Assembly (NCBI RefSeq): GCF_963665245.1
Contig: NZ_OY762268.1
Coordinates: forward strand, 124,001-188,000
Origin: an uncultured Paludibaculum sp.
GTDB taxonomy: Bacteria > Acidobacteriota > Terriglobia > Bryobacterales > Bryobacteraceae
Length of the DNA stretch: 64,000 bases
Direction of reading: 5' to 3'
Under the pieces are notes generated by a model that was not told the origin of the DNA, searched no databases, and was given only the letters and a program-made list of their open reading frames with translations. The position numbers and the translations under genes are program-made. This document shows positions 18,624 to 26,652 of this stretch, piece by piece. Positions within the stretch are counted from its first letter, which is position 1. Every line of letters begins with the position of its first letter.

Positions 18624-20072
18624 TCACGCCCCCTCCGCTTTGTTTCGCAACTCCGCCAATAGGCCATGCAGGTGCTGCGACGAGCCCTGAGCCGGCCCGC
18701 GGACCGGCAATGCCCGCAGAAACTCCGCGCAGCGCCGGTGGACCTCCAAGGGTAGCCCTTGCGACTGCGCTGCAATTATGGCCAGTTGCGCCTCGGGAAT
18801 GAGTCGTTCTTCCGCCAGCCCGGCCCGGATGAGGCGGCCCTCCACATACTCGGCCACCTCCAGTTCGTCCATCCGGTGGAGCCGCACTCGGTGGGCGATG
18901 AGCCACTGCAAGTCCCGGATCTCGGGCGACACCAGCCGCGCCTCCAGCACCGATGTCCCCGCCAGTACAATCTGCAGCAGCTTCTTCCGCCGGTGCTGCA
19001 ACTGGTCCATGCGGGCAATCTCGGCCATCACCTCCATCGGCAGCAGGTCCGCCTCGTCCAGCACCAGCGCCACCATGCTCTGTGCGGAGCTCTGCCGGAT
19101 CGCCAGATCCGTGAGCTTTGACAGAGTCTCTGTCGCGGAGATCGCCGGGCCTGTGAACCCCAGGTCGTAGCCCACCATTTCATAGAACTGGCCCAGCGTC
19201 CTCGGCGGCTCCGGCAGAAATGCGAATTCGATCTGCTGCTGATTGAACAGGTCGCCCAGGCTTTCCAACACCTGCCGGCGTCCCACGTCCGGATCACCGG
19301 TCAGCAGCAGCGTCCCCTCGCGCTTCAGCGCGCCATAGTAAAGCTCGGCCACTGCCTGGCGATGCTGAGTGCTGATCCGCACGAAGTCGGTATCCAGGCG
19401 CGGCGGAAAAGGGTCCGACCGCACCGGCAATTTCGTCCACGACGCGGCATCGCCCGCCTGCGCTTCGTCCACGGGATCGTGGGATTGCACTTCGCTGGCT
19501 GTCTCCGCCACCGGCGGTGGCTCATCTGCATCGGTCTCGCCAGCCACCGGCGGCACCTCAATCGCAACCGTGCACCGGAACTTGGCCCGCCCATTCAGGT
19601 CCCGCGTGAAGACGCCCAATTGCACAGGCTCGGTCGTGGCCCACCGCACGATCAGCGACACTTGCCACGGGTAGGGAAAGAATCGTTTGAAGAGCGCCTG
19701 GTCTTCCTCGGAATAGAACATGTCCCGATGTTCTGATCGATACCATCCGACGGGCTCCAGATCCGGAAGGTCCGTGCCTGGCCCGGTGGAAGACAGCACC
19801 CGCCCAAACTCTTCCATGTCATCCGGAGAGAGCCGGAAGCCCGGGCTCTCGGCATGTTCCACTCTCCGGAAGGCTTCGATCCGCACAATATCGCCCGAAA
19901 ACCGGCCGAACAGGACGCCCCCAGTCTCTCTCTTGTCGCTCTCGCCCGACCGTTGTTCGCCCACCACGGCATCCCCCAATTCCGCAAACACGATGGCCGG
20001 AGCGGCAATCACCAGACTTGGGGTCTCAATACGCCATTCGGTGGAACCAATGGTACCAGCGGAACTAACCAT
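18624..20072 (-). CDS. Fusion of JAB/MPN-like domain and ExeA-type ATPase, with degenerate active sites
   Basis: 482 residues in two parts. Residues about 20-175 resemble the JAB/MPN fold: ETGGVLFG (E49) and GWYRSEHRDMFYSEED (109-124), but the metal-binding HxH of JAMM enzymes is replaced by R112 and E114, so the peptidase is probably inactive. A low-complexity acidic linker (about 175-215) leads to an ExeA/GspA-like AAA+ domain (about 225-460). Its Walker A reads GDPDVGRRQ (259-267), with Arg and Gln where Lys and Ser/Thr should be. Walker B is intact (VALVLDEAD, D339/E340). The overall plan is confident; the function is not. A regulatory or scaffold role near envelope or pilus assembly is possible. 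Confidence 0.8.
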   Translation of the reverse strand: MVSSAGTIGSTEWRIETPSLVIAAPAIVFAELGDAVVGEQRSGESDKRETGGVLFGRFSGDIVRIEAFRRVEHAESPGFRLSPDDMEEFGRVLSSTGPGTDLPDLEPVGWYRSEHRDMFYSEEDQALFKRFFPYPWQVSLIVRWATTEPVQLGVFTRDLNGRAKFRCTVAIEVPPVAGETDADEPPPVAETASEVQSHDPVDEAQAGDAASWTKLPVRSDPFPPRLDTDFVRISTQHRQAVAELYYGALKREGTLLLTGDPDVGRRQVLESLGDLFNQQQIEFAFLPEPPRTLGQFYEMVGYDLGFTGPAISATETLSKLTDLAIRQSSAQSMVALVLDEADLLPMEVMAEIARMDQLQHRRKKLLQIVLAGTSVLEARLVSPEIRDLQWLIAHRVRLHRMDELEVAEYVEGRLIRAGLAEERLIPEAQLAIIAAQSQGLPLEVHRRCAEFLRALPVRGPAQGSSQHLHGLLAELRNKAEGA

Positions 20073-20329
20073 CTATACAGCCTACGAAAGTATCAAGCCG
20101 ATTGGGAAATGGGCCGCCAATTCGGCGACCCTGCTGCCGTCCTGCGGGCTCACCCCAATTGTTGCGCTTGCTATTGGAACGAAGGTTCTAGGGAGGGGCC
20201 AAGCCGCATCGGTCCGGCACCGATTGTGCCCATGTCTTCCCCAGGAATCTCCCTAAGGTGAAGAATAAGTAATCTTCGCCCTAATCATTGCCCGACAAGA
20301 TGCCGATCCTTCTACCAAGGAGGCAGTAC

Positions 20330-20704
20330 ATGAGAGATCCGGGCGAACATCCTTTCGTCTCACTTGCAATCGCCAGTGTTCTGATCGGCATTCTCGATCA
20401 CTCCTCCTGGTTCGTTGCCTATACCGGCATGTTGTTCGGCTTCTCCACGATGATCGGCCGCGACTGGCCCAAGACAGTGTGGCTCTGGTGCCTGATTCTA
20501 GCCGCGGGGGCCCCGGCCGTGAACCTGCTTGCCCACGCCGTCGCAGGCTATAACCCCATGTGTCCGTGGTACGAAGACGCTGGGGCCCGGTTTTTCGCCG
20601 CACTTCTGGCGATCATGCCCGGGCTCGGTGCGGGCGTGTTTTACCGCTGCGTCGTCCGCCGCTTACGCTACTCGTCCTGGGTTCAATCTTCTCTGACGGC
20701 GTAG
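20330..20704 (+). CDS. Small membrane protein, unknown function
   Basis: 124 residues. ATG 20330 is chosen over two earlier in-frame codons because AAGGAGG at 20318-20324 sits at ideal distance. Three to four hydrophobic stretches (about 10-50, 58-80 and 95-112) and a basic C-terminus (YRCVVRRLRY). No family recognised. Its last 22 nt overlap the end of the convergent ymdB gene. It is preceded by a 257-bp spacer with no other gene seen. Confidence 0.65.
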   Translation: MRDPGEHPFVSLAIASVLIGILDHSSWFVAYTGMLFGFSTMIGRDWPKTVWLWCLILAAGAPAVNLLAHAVAGYNPMCPWYEDAGARFFAALLAIMPGLGAGVFYRCVVRRLRYSSWVQSSLTA

Positions 20705-21465
20705 GGTTCAATCGCCGTAGCGCGGCCGGTTGTTTCGTCCAGGGTGATGATTACCGCGTGCAGTTCCACCATGTGCTTGGCCGCTTCAAACCGCATCGGT
20801 AACTGCGTGAGAAAACGCTGGATCACGGTGTCTTTCTCGACACCGATCACCGAATCGTACGGACCCGTCATTCCGCAATCCGTCAAGTAGGCCGTGCCCT
20901 TGGGCAGCACCCGTGGATCGGCTGTCGGGATATGCGTGTGCGTACCCACAAGGCCCGTGATGCGGCCGTCCAGATACCACCCCAGCGCGATTTTCTCGCT
21001 GGTGACCTCGGCGTGAAAGTCCAAAAAGCGGACTTTTGTCTCTGTGGGAATCGACGCGATCAGTTCGTCGGCCTTGAGAAACGGGCATTCGATCGCCGGT
21101 AGATGTACGCGCCCCTGAAGATTCATTACCGCATACTGTACGCCATTGCGCGCTTTTCCCAGGTAAAGCCCCGAGCCGGGCAGGGAAGCGGCGTAGTTGC
21201 CCGGTCGCAGCAGGCGCGGCTCCCGGTTCAGGTAGTCGTAGACCTCGCGCTTGTCCCAGACGTGGTTGCCCGTGGTCAGCACATCCAGACCGAAGGAGAA
21301 GAGTTCCTGGGCGACGTTCGGAGTGACTCCGAAACCGCCCGCCGAATTCTCCGCGTTCGCGATGGCTAGATCAATATGCTCGTCCGAGATGATCGATTGG
21401 AGATGTTCGGCCACAATTCTGCGTCCGGGCGACGCAAAAATGTCACCGATGAAGAGGATTTTCAT
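20683..21465 (-). CDS. ymdB: YmdB-family metallophosphoesterase (cyclic nucleotide phosphodiesterase)
   Basis: 260 residues, matching the TIGR00282 family in length and motifs. Metal-binding residues are in MKILFIGDIF (D8), NAENSAGGFG, TTGNHVWDK and GTHTHIPTADPRVLP. Family members are cytoplasmic di-iron phosphodiesterases acting on 2',3'-cyclic nucleotides and affecting RNA turnover and biofilm choice. Last gene of a minus-strand run; the stretch just upstream (21466-21721) holds one doubtful small frame. Convergent overlap of 22 nt with the small membrane protein gene. Confidence 0.92.
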   Translation of the reverse strand: MKILFIGDIFASPGRRIVAEHLQSIISDEHIDLAIANAENSAGGFGVTPNVAQELFSFGLDVLTTGNHVWDKREVYDYLNREPRLLRPGNYAASLPGSGLYLGKARNGVQYAVMNLQGRVHLPAIECPFLKADELIASIPTETKVRFLDFHAEVTSEKIALGWYLDGRITGLVGTHTHIPTADPRVLPKGTAYLTDCGMTGPYDSVIGVEKDTVIQRFLTQLPMRFEAAKHMVELHAVIITLDETTGRATAIEPYAVRED

Positions 21466-21552
21466 TGAGGAAGTGGGGAGCGCACCACAGTAACCGTCCC
21501 GGCCTCGGAATCGACCCCGATGCCTAACATGGGGGGAGCCCTCCGGGCGCCT

Positions 21553-21708
21553 TCAGGCTTCTCCTTGCGGAGCATGCTCACCAGCGCCGTTGTTCGAGTC
21601 GAGCTCCAGATTCACTTGATACGGATCAATTATAGAAGCCAGCACGCGTTCCGCAGGAACGCTCCTTAGTTGAAAGGATACCCTGACGGGGGCTTCCTCT
21701 CCAAGCAA
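21553..21708 (-). CDS. Possible small ORF (about 51 aa) upstream of ymdB, doubtful
   Basis: The 256-bp gap before ymdB has a stop-free frame on the minus strand from 21726 down to a TGA at 21553-21555. The translation is protein-like (for example VRVSFQLRSVPAERVL and DPYQVNLELDSN). There is no ATG; TTG 21708 abuts an AAGGAA box and GTG 21645 is another choice. About half of its third codon positions are G or C, lower than in neighbouring genes, so it may be a decayed or recently gained fragment or chance. No family recognised. Confidence 0.25.
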   Translation of the reverse strand: MLGEEAPVRVSFQLRSVPAERVLASIIDPYQVNLELDSNNGAGEHAPQGEA

Positions 21709-21721
21709 TTCCTTTGCCAGC

Positions 21722-22474
21722 TCATTTTACGATGGTGGCTTCCCAGCCGCACTTCAGCGGGTCGCGGCACCAGTCCGCGGTGCCTTTGATGGTTTTTCCA
21801 TCCGCCTGCACCGTGCCCCTCATGTACTTGCGCTGCCCCTGGTTGTAGATGATCACGGTACGGCCCTTCGCCGGACCCATCACAAACGAACCCTTGGCCT
21901 CCGCCCCATCCTTGCGATTCCTGTACACAAAGTCGATTGCTTCCGTGGGCTTCCGGAACGTCCAGGTTCCGTAGTAGTCGTAGCCCTCGTTCGTGTAATC
22001 GTGGACTTTCCACACCGTGCCCAGGTCCTCGGCCGAAACCGCGCGCGAGGTCTCCTTCTTCCTGGCGGCCTCCGTGACTGGAACCTCCCAGTCCGTTTCG
22101 GCACTCCAGCCGCAATTGTTGCCCGGCGGACAAGGCTCCATTCGGCCCCGAATCTTCCGGCCATCGGTCGAAATCGTCCCGATCAGGTGCGCCGCGGAGC
22201 CTTCGATGAGAATTACGATCTCCCTGGCCGTTCGCTTTTCGACCGTGACTTTGGAGTACACATGCTGGCCGTCGGAGGTGTTCGTGTAGTCGACGTCGAA
22301 CCGGTTGCTCTTGCCCATGCGCGTCCAGCGGCCCGTGAGATCCACGGTGGGCAGAATCCACTGGTGCACCTTCCACTGCCGCCCCAGGTCGAGGTTCCTG
22401 CCGGCGGCCGTCTCTTGCGCGCTGACGGCCCCTGCCATCGAAAGCACGAGACAGAGGCCAATGAGCAATCGCAT
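21722..22474 (-). CDS. Exported protein with two tandem copies of one domain, unknown function
   Basis: 250 residues from ATG 22474, which gives a clean signal peptide (MRLLIGLCLVLSMAGAVSAQ). The mature part is an internal duplication. Copy 1 runs from WKVHQWILPTVDLTGRWTR to NNCGWSAET, and copy 2 from WKVHDYTNEGYDYYGTWTF to LKCGWEATI. Each copy has a G-x-W-T strand, a [IT]-x-DGRKI[RK]G-type turn and a final C-x5-6-CGW motif that may form a disulfide. It is predicted beta-rich. It lies 17 bp after tsaC on the same strand and may be read from that operon. No function can be assigned. Confidence 0.75.
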   Translation of the reverse strand: MRLLIGLCLVLSMAGAVSAQETAAGRNLDLGRQWKVHQWILPTVDLTGRWTRMGKSNRFDVDYTNTSDGQHVYSKVTVEKRTAREIVILIEGSAAHLIGTISTDGRKIRGRMEPCPPGNNCGWSAETDWEVPVTEAARKKETSRAVSAEDLGTVWKVHDYTNEGYDYYGTWTFRKPTEAIDFVYRNRKDGAEAKGSFVMGPAKGRTVIIYNQGQRKYMRGTVQADGKTIKGTADWCRDPLKCGWEATIVK

Positions 22475-22491
22475 GATCCGCTGATGTCCCT

Positions 22492-23145
22492 TTACGCGCC
22501 CTTCAGGCACTCAGCGATCTCTTTTTCCTGGATGCTGCCGGATTTGATCATGCGCCAGTAGGGCTCAGTGATATCAATTGTGGTCGAACCCGCGCCAATG
22601 CACCCGCCGCCGTCGAGCACCAGATCCACTCGCCCGTCCATCGTTCCAAAGACCTCAATCCCGGTCTGACAGGTGGGCTGGCCGCTGACATTGGCGCTGG
22701 TGGAGATGAGCGGCTGGCCCATCCAGTCGATTAACGCCTGCGCCACGCGGGAGCGCGATTGCCGCAGCGCGAGCCGCCCTGTGTTGCCCGTGACTTTCAA
22801 GGGAACCTTGGCCGAGGCCGGCACGATGATGGTCAGCGGCCCGGGCCAGAATCGCCGCGCCAACAGGTAGAAGCGCGCGGGCAACTCCGTCACCAGGTCT
22901 TCCGCCATCAGAAAATCGCTTACCAGTAGCGGCAGTGACCGGTGCGGCTCTCGCCCCTTGGCGGCAAAAACTCTGCCCACGGCGTGCAGATTGAACGGGT
23001 CCGCCACCAATGTGTACAGAGCGTCGGTGGGAATCGCCACCACCTCACCCCGGCGCAAGGCAACCGCCGCGCGCTCAATGGCTTCAACGCTGGGTTGTTC
23101 CGAGTTGATTTCGATCAGATCAGTTGCCACTCGTTCACCTGTCAA
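22492..23145 (-). CDS. tsaC: L-threonylcarbamoyladenylate synthase (Sua5/YciO/YrdC)
   Basis: 217 residues. Makes threonylcarbamoyl-AMP from threonine, bicarbonate and ATP, the first step of the universal t6A37 tRNA modification. The YrdC fold signature is present: VVAIPTDALYTLVADPFN, AAKGREPHRSLPLLV (KxR), FWPGPLTIIVP, LALRQSRSRVAQAL and STSANVSGQPTC. Variant: the usual VYGL is LYTL, so a YciO-like paralogue cannot be excluded. It sits 14 bp after the methyltransferase-MTHFR gene. Confidence 0.88.
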   Translation of the reverse strand: MTGERVATDLIEINSEQPSVEAIERAAVALRRGEVVAIPTDALYTLVADPFNLHAVGRVFAAKGREPHRSLPLLVSDFLMAEDLVTELPARFYLLARRFWPGPLTIIVPASAKVPLKVTGNTGRLALRQSRSRVAQALIDWMGQPLISTSANVSGQPTCQTGIEVFGTMDGRVDLVLDGGGCIGAGSTTIDITEPYWRMIKSGSIQEKEIAECLKGA

Positions 23146-23159
23146 TGGAAGCCGTCAGT

Positions 23160-25040
23160 CTAGCGCGACCCGATGGCCTGGGCAACCTCAATCGCCATTT
23201 GATAACGGCCAAACGGAGCGCTCAACTGAACGCCATCCACCATCGACCGGACGCTGCAGACCATTTCCTGCGCGATCTTTACGCCTTCGGCCCTCGCCCG
23301 CTCGGGGTCTTCCAGCCGCCGCATGCGTTCCATGTATTCATCCGGAACCGGTACACGCAGTTCGTTCACCATGAATTCGGCGTTGCGGAAAGAGGTCAGA
23401 GGCCAGATGCCGGTGATCACCGGAATGCGGAACCCTTCTATTTTCTTGAGGAACCGCTCCACCTGCCCGATGTCGAAGACAGGCTGTGTGACGATGTACT
23501 CCGCGCCGGCCTGGACCTTCCATTCGGTCCGCCGGATCTCCTCCTCAAAGTTCAGCGCGCCCGGATTGGCGCCCACACCCAACAACAGGGAGGTTTGGGA
23601 GCCGATGGGGTTCCCGCCGATGTCCAGCCCGTGATTCAGGTTGTTGACGATGTTCGTGAGGCCGATGGAATCGACGTCGAATACGGCCGTGGCCTCGGGA
23701 TACGAACCCATGCGCGGCGGGTCGCCCGTGATGCAGATCAGGTTCCGGATGCCGGCTGCGTGCGCGCCCAGCAGTTCGCTCTGGATGCCCAGGATGTTTC
23801 GGTCGCGGCAGCAGAAATGAAGCACGGATTCGATGCCCGCGTCGCGCTCAATTAGCTGGCAGGTCACCTGGGCGCTCATTCGCGCGCTGGCGCGTGGGCC
23901 GTCCGGCACATTGATGACGTCGATGCCGGCTTCCTTGCACAATCTGGCCCCGGCCACTTCTTTCACGGGGTCCACCCCACGCGGGGGCAGAATCTCTACG
24001 AAAGCAACAAATTTCCCGGCGGCGAGTTTGGCACCCAGCGACGACTTTTGCGCCACCGGCACCTTCTCCATGGTTTTGGCTTTGGCCGTCGGCTCCTCCA
24101 CCGTGACGCTGAGTTGGTGGATGCCTGGTTGGAGGGAGCGCGCTTCGCTCTTGATGCTCTTGATGTGCTCCGGTGTGGTGCCGCAGCAGCCGCCCACCAT
24201 TTTCACCCCGGCCCAGAGCATCCGTCTGGCGTACTGCGCCAGATACTCCGGCGAACTCAGGTAGATGGCACGCCCTTCCACCTGTGTCGGGTGGCCGGCG
24301 TTCGGCATCCCCGAGACGGGTTTGTTCGTGAACGCCATCATCCGTTCGAGCGTCTCGAGCGTGGCCTTGGGGCCCACCGAACAATTCAAACCCACCACAT
24401 CGGCGGTCGATGAGTCGAGGAACTGAGAGAACTTCTCGGTGGAGGTGCCGTCCGGCATGTTGCCGTCGTCGTCGATGGTCACCTGGGCGACGATCACCAT
24501 CTCCGGGCCGGCGAGTTCGCGAGCGGCGGCCAGTCCTTCGCGCAGTTCGGTCAGCTGGGAGAATGTCTCGAAGATGAGGAGATCGACACCCTCATCGAGC
24601 AAGGTTGCGATCTGCTCGCGGAACATGGCCCGCGCTTCGGCGAAGGACGTCGGACCCAGCGGTTCCAGGTGTACGCCCAGCGGCCCCATCGCCCCGGCCA
24701 CGAAGACGTCGCTTCGCTCGGCTGCCGCTTCCCGCGCCAGACGGACGCCCGCCCGGTTGATGGCCTCCACTTTGTCGCCCAGGCCGAACGTCGACAGGCG
24801 CGCCCGCGTTGCACCGAACGTGTTTGTTTCCAACACTTCGGCCCCGGCGCGGACATACTCCTGGTGGATCTCCCGCACCATCTGGCCCGCGCTGAGGTTC
24901 AGCTCGTCGAAGCAGCGATTGATAAAGACGCCGCGAGTGTAGAGCATCGTGCCCATGGCCCCGTCGGCAATCACCGCGCGCTTGCCAATCAATTCCCGGA
25001 ACTCGGCGGCTCGCGAAATCTTCTGTGTGGTCTCGCTCAT
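23160..25040 (-). CDS. Bifunctional homocysteine S-methyltransferase / methylenetetrahydrofolate reductase
   Basis: 626 residues from ATG 25040. The N-terminal half (about 10-310) is a Hcy-binding TIM barrel with the zinc cysteines in VVGLNCSVGP and MVGGCCGTTPEHI. The C-terminal half (about 330-626) is MetF: FVEILPPRGVDPVKE at its start, then GDPPRMGSYPEA and IVTQPVFDIGQVERFL, which bind FAD and folate. This fusion (YitJ-like in Firmicutes) couples formation of methyl-THF with methyl transfer to homocysteine for methionine synthesis. It follows mutM by 17 bp and precedes tsaC by 14 bp. Part of a minus-strand operon that begins with the SAM hydroxide adenosyltransferase gene, a loose one-carbon/SAM theme. 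Confidence 0.93.
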   Translation of the reverse strand: MSETTQKISRAAEFRELIGKRAVIADGAMGTMLYTRGVFINRCFDELNLSAGQMVREIHQEYVRAGAEVLETNTFGATRARLSTFGLGDKVEAINRAGVRLAREAAAERSDVFVAGAMGPLGVHLEPLGPTSFAEARAMFREQIATLLDEGVDLLIFETFSQLTELREGLAAARELAGPEMVIVAQVTIDDDGNMPDGTSTEKFSQFLDSSTADVVGLNCSVGPKATLETLERMMAFTNKPVSGMPNAGHPTQVEGRAIYLSSPEYLAQYARRMLWAGVKMVGGCCGTTPEHIKSIKSEARSLQPGIHQLSVTVEEPTAKAKTMEKVPVAQKSSLGAKLAAGKFVAFVEILPPRGVDPVKEVAGARLCKEAGIDVINVPDGPRASARMSAQVTCQLIERDAGIESVLHFCCRDRNILGIQSELLGAHAAGIRNLICITGDPPRMGSYPEATAVFDVDSIGLTNIVNNLNHGLDIGGNPIGSQTSLLLGVGANPGALNFEEEIRRTEWKVQAGAEYIVTQPVFDIGQVERFLKKIEGFRIPVITGIWPLTSFRNAEFMVNELRVPVPDEYMERMRRLEDPERARAEGVKIAQEMVCSVRSMVDGVQLSAPFGRYQMAIEVAQAIGSR

Positions 25041-25057
25041 TATGGTTTCATTCCCGC

Positions 25058-25843
25058 CTACCTCTGGCATTTCGGGCAGTAATAGGTCGAACGGCCGCCC
25101 TGGGGGATTCGGCGGATGGCTGCCCGGCATCGCCAGCAGGCTTCCCCCTCACGCCCATAGACGGCTACCGGGAAGTTCTCGCCCTCGGAGAAGGTGCCCG
25201 GCTGTTCGTAGGCGGCTACTGCTGAGTCTAGCGCAGCCGTCAACACCTCAACAATGTGGCGGTGCAGCCGCTTTAGCCGCACACCGCTGATTTCATTGGA
25301 AGGTTTCGCCGGGTGGATGCCGGCCTGGAAGAGCGCCTCGGCGGCGTAAATATTGCCCAGGCCTACGACTGCACGCTGTTCCATCAATAATAACTTGATA
25401 GGTTTTGACGTCTTCCTGGCTTGAGCCTCAAAGTAGCTGGCCGTGAATTCGGGCGAGAACGGCTCCGGGCCCAGGTCCTCAAAAAGACCGTCGACCGACT
25501 CATGGAAGCTCAACCGGCCTAGCGCCCGCGGGTCATCCAGAACCACGCCGCGCCCGTCATTCAAACCCAACCACGCGCGCACGGTGGCAGGCCGCATTCG
25601 AATGTCCGGGATCACGATCAGGTTGCCGGTCATCTTCAGGTGGACTCGCACGACCGGCCCACCGCTCAGGCCCAGTAGGATGTTCTTGCCGCGCCTTGTG
25701 ACCGATTCCAGGTTCCGGCCGATCGCCTGCTCCAGCCCTGTCGCCGTGGTGGGCCGGAACTGGCCGGCCGAGACGATGGACCGCCACGGCTCCGCCGCCC
25801 GCAGTTTCCTGGTAACCGCCTCGACTTCAGGGAGTTCCGGCAT
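25058..25843 (-). CDS. mutM: Formamidopyrimidine-DNA glycosylase (Fpg/MutM)
   Basis: 261 residues. Removes 8-oxoguanine and Fapy lesions and nicks the abasic site. N-terminus MPELPEVEAV carries the catalytic Pro2 and Glu3. A helix-two-turn-helix segment surrounds QRAVVGLGNIYAAEALF. The C-terminal zinc finger is Cys-x2-Cys-x16-Cys-x2-Cys in the last 26 residues (CWRC to CPKC). Its ATG directly abuts the stop of the upstream SAM hydroxide adenosyltransferase gene with no spacer. Confidence 0.95.
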   Translation of the reverse strand: MPELPEVEAVTRKLRAAEPWRSIVSAGQFRPTTATGLEQAIGRNLESVTRRGKNILLGLSGGPVVRVHLKMTGNLIVIPDIRMRPATVRAWLGLNDGRGVVLDDPRALGRLSFHESVDGLFEDLGPEPFSPEFTASYFEAQARKTSKPIKLLLMEQRAVVGLGNIYAAEALFQAGIHPAKPSNEISGVRLKRLHRHIVEVLTAALDSAVAAYEQPGTFSEGENFPVAVYGREGEACWRCRAAIRRIPQGGRSTYYCPKCQR

Positions 25844-26626
25844 CTACCAGATCTCCAGTTCCACCGGCGCGCCCAGCCCGACGCCCAGCATCTTGGCCGC
25901 TGACTCCTGGTTAACCGCCACTTCCAGATTGCCGGAACTGCCCGTGATCAGAAACGGCTCCTGGTCGCGGGCGGCGGCATAGCTGGTGAGTACCTTGGTC
26001 ACGACCAGGAGTCCTACTTTCAGCGCCATGCCCTTAGGCTGCATCGAAGAGAATTCCTCGGCGGGGAGGTTGGTAATCAGGTTTCCAAACCGATCGATGT
26101 GGACAATCTCGCCCTGCCAGAATCGGCGGCCGGTGCGGACTGGCGCCGATGTGGTTTGCCGCAGCGCGTCGCTCACTAGTGGTCCGACTTTGGCGGGGAT
26201 GACTCCGGCTGAGAGATGAGCGCCAATTGGCGCAAAAACATCTCTACCGTGAAAGGTTTGCGAGATATTCTTCAACCATAACTTTGTATTTGAAAGATGC
26301 CGGACCTTTGCGCCCTTGCGGCCCAGCAGGTCGCTGAACAGACCATTGTCCGGTCCGACGAAGCGATGTCCTTCCGCTTCTACCAACAGTCCCCTACGTT
26401 CACTACCGACGCCAGGATCGACGATACAGACGTGGACGGTACGCTTTGGGAAATACGGCCAGCTCTGCGATAACAGAAACCGTGCCTGCGCCACCTGGTA
26501 GGGCTCGACCTCGTGGCTGATGTCGATGACCTGAGTCTTAGGGGCGATGCCCGCGATGACGCCCTTCATGACGCCGACAAAGTGGTCGCGCAGTCCGAAG
26601 TCGGTTAACAGAGTGAGGAGCGGCAT
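25844..26626 (-). CDS. SAM hydroxide adenosyltransferase (DUF62/SAM_HAT family)
   Basis: 260 residues from ATG 26626 (MPLLTLLTDFGLRDHF), matching the family N-terminus; the codon 18 residues upstream is rejected. Family enzymes hydrolyse S-adenosylmethionine to adenosine and methionine and are relatives of fluorinase. Family signatures seen: LTDFG, IDISHEVEPYQ, VCIVDPGVGSERRG, FVGPDNGLFS and FHGRDVFAPIGAHLSAG, with a C-terminal beta domain containing HIDRFGNLITN. First gene of the minus-strand operon and divergent from the cysteine desulfurase gene across 26 bp. Confidence 0.9.
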   Translation of the reverse strand: MPLLTLLTDFGLRDHFVGVMKGVIAGIAPKTQVIDISHEVEPYQVAQARFLLSQSWPYFPKRTVHVCIVDPGVGSERRGLLVEAEGHRFVGPDNGLFSDLLGRKGAKVRHLSNTKLWLKNISQTFHGRDVFAPIGAHLSAGVIPAKVGPLVSDALRQTTSAPVRTGRRFWQGEIVHIDRFGNLITNLPAEEFSSMQPKGMALKVGLLVVTKVLTSYAAARDQEPFLITGSSGNLEVAVNQESAAKMLGVGLGAPVELEIW

Positions 26627-26652
26627 GGCTACAATTAGAATAACGGGCTTAC

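Noticed and set aside
21466..21600. Possible 6S or SRP RNA upstream of ymdB
   Set aside because: The position made it worth checking, but I could not find the 6S central bubble or the SRP GGAA tetraloop region, only short local hairpins.
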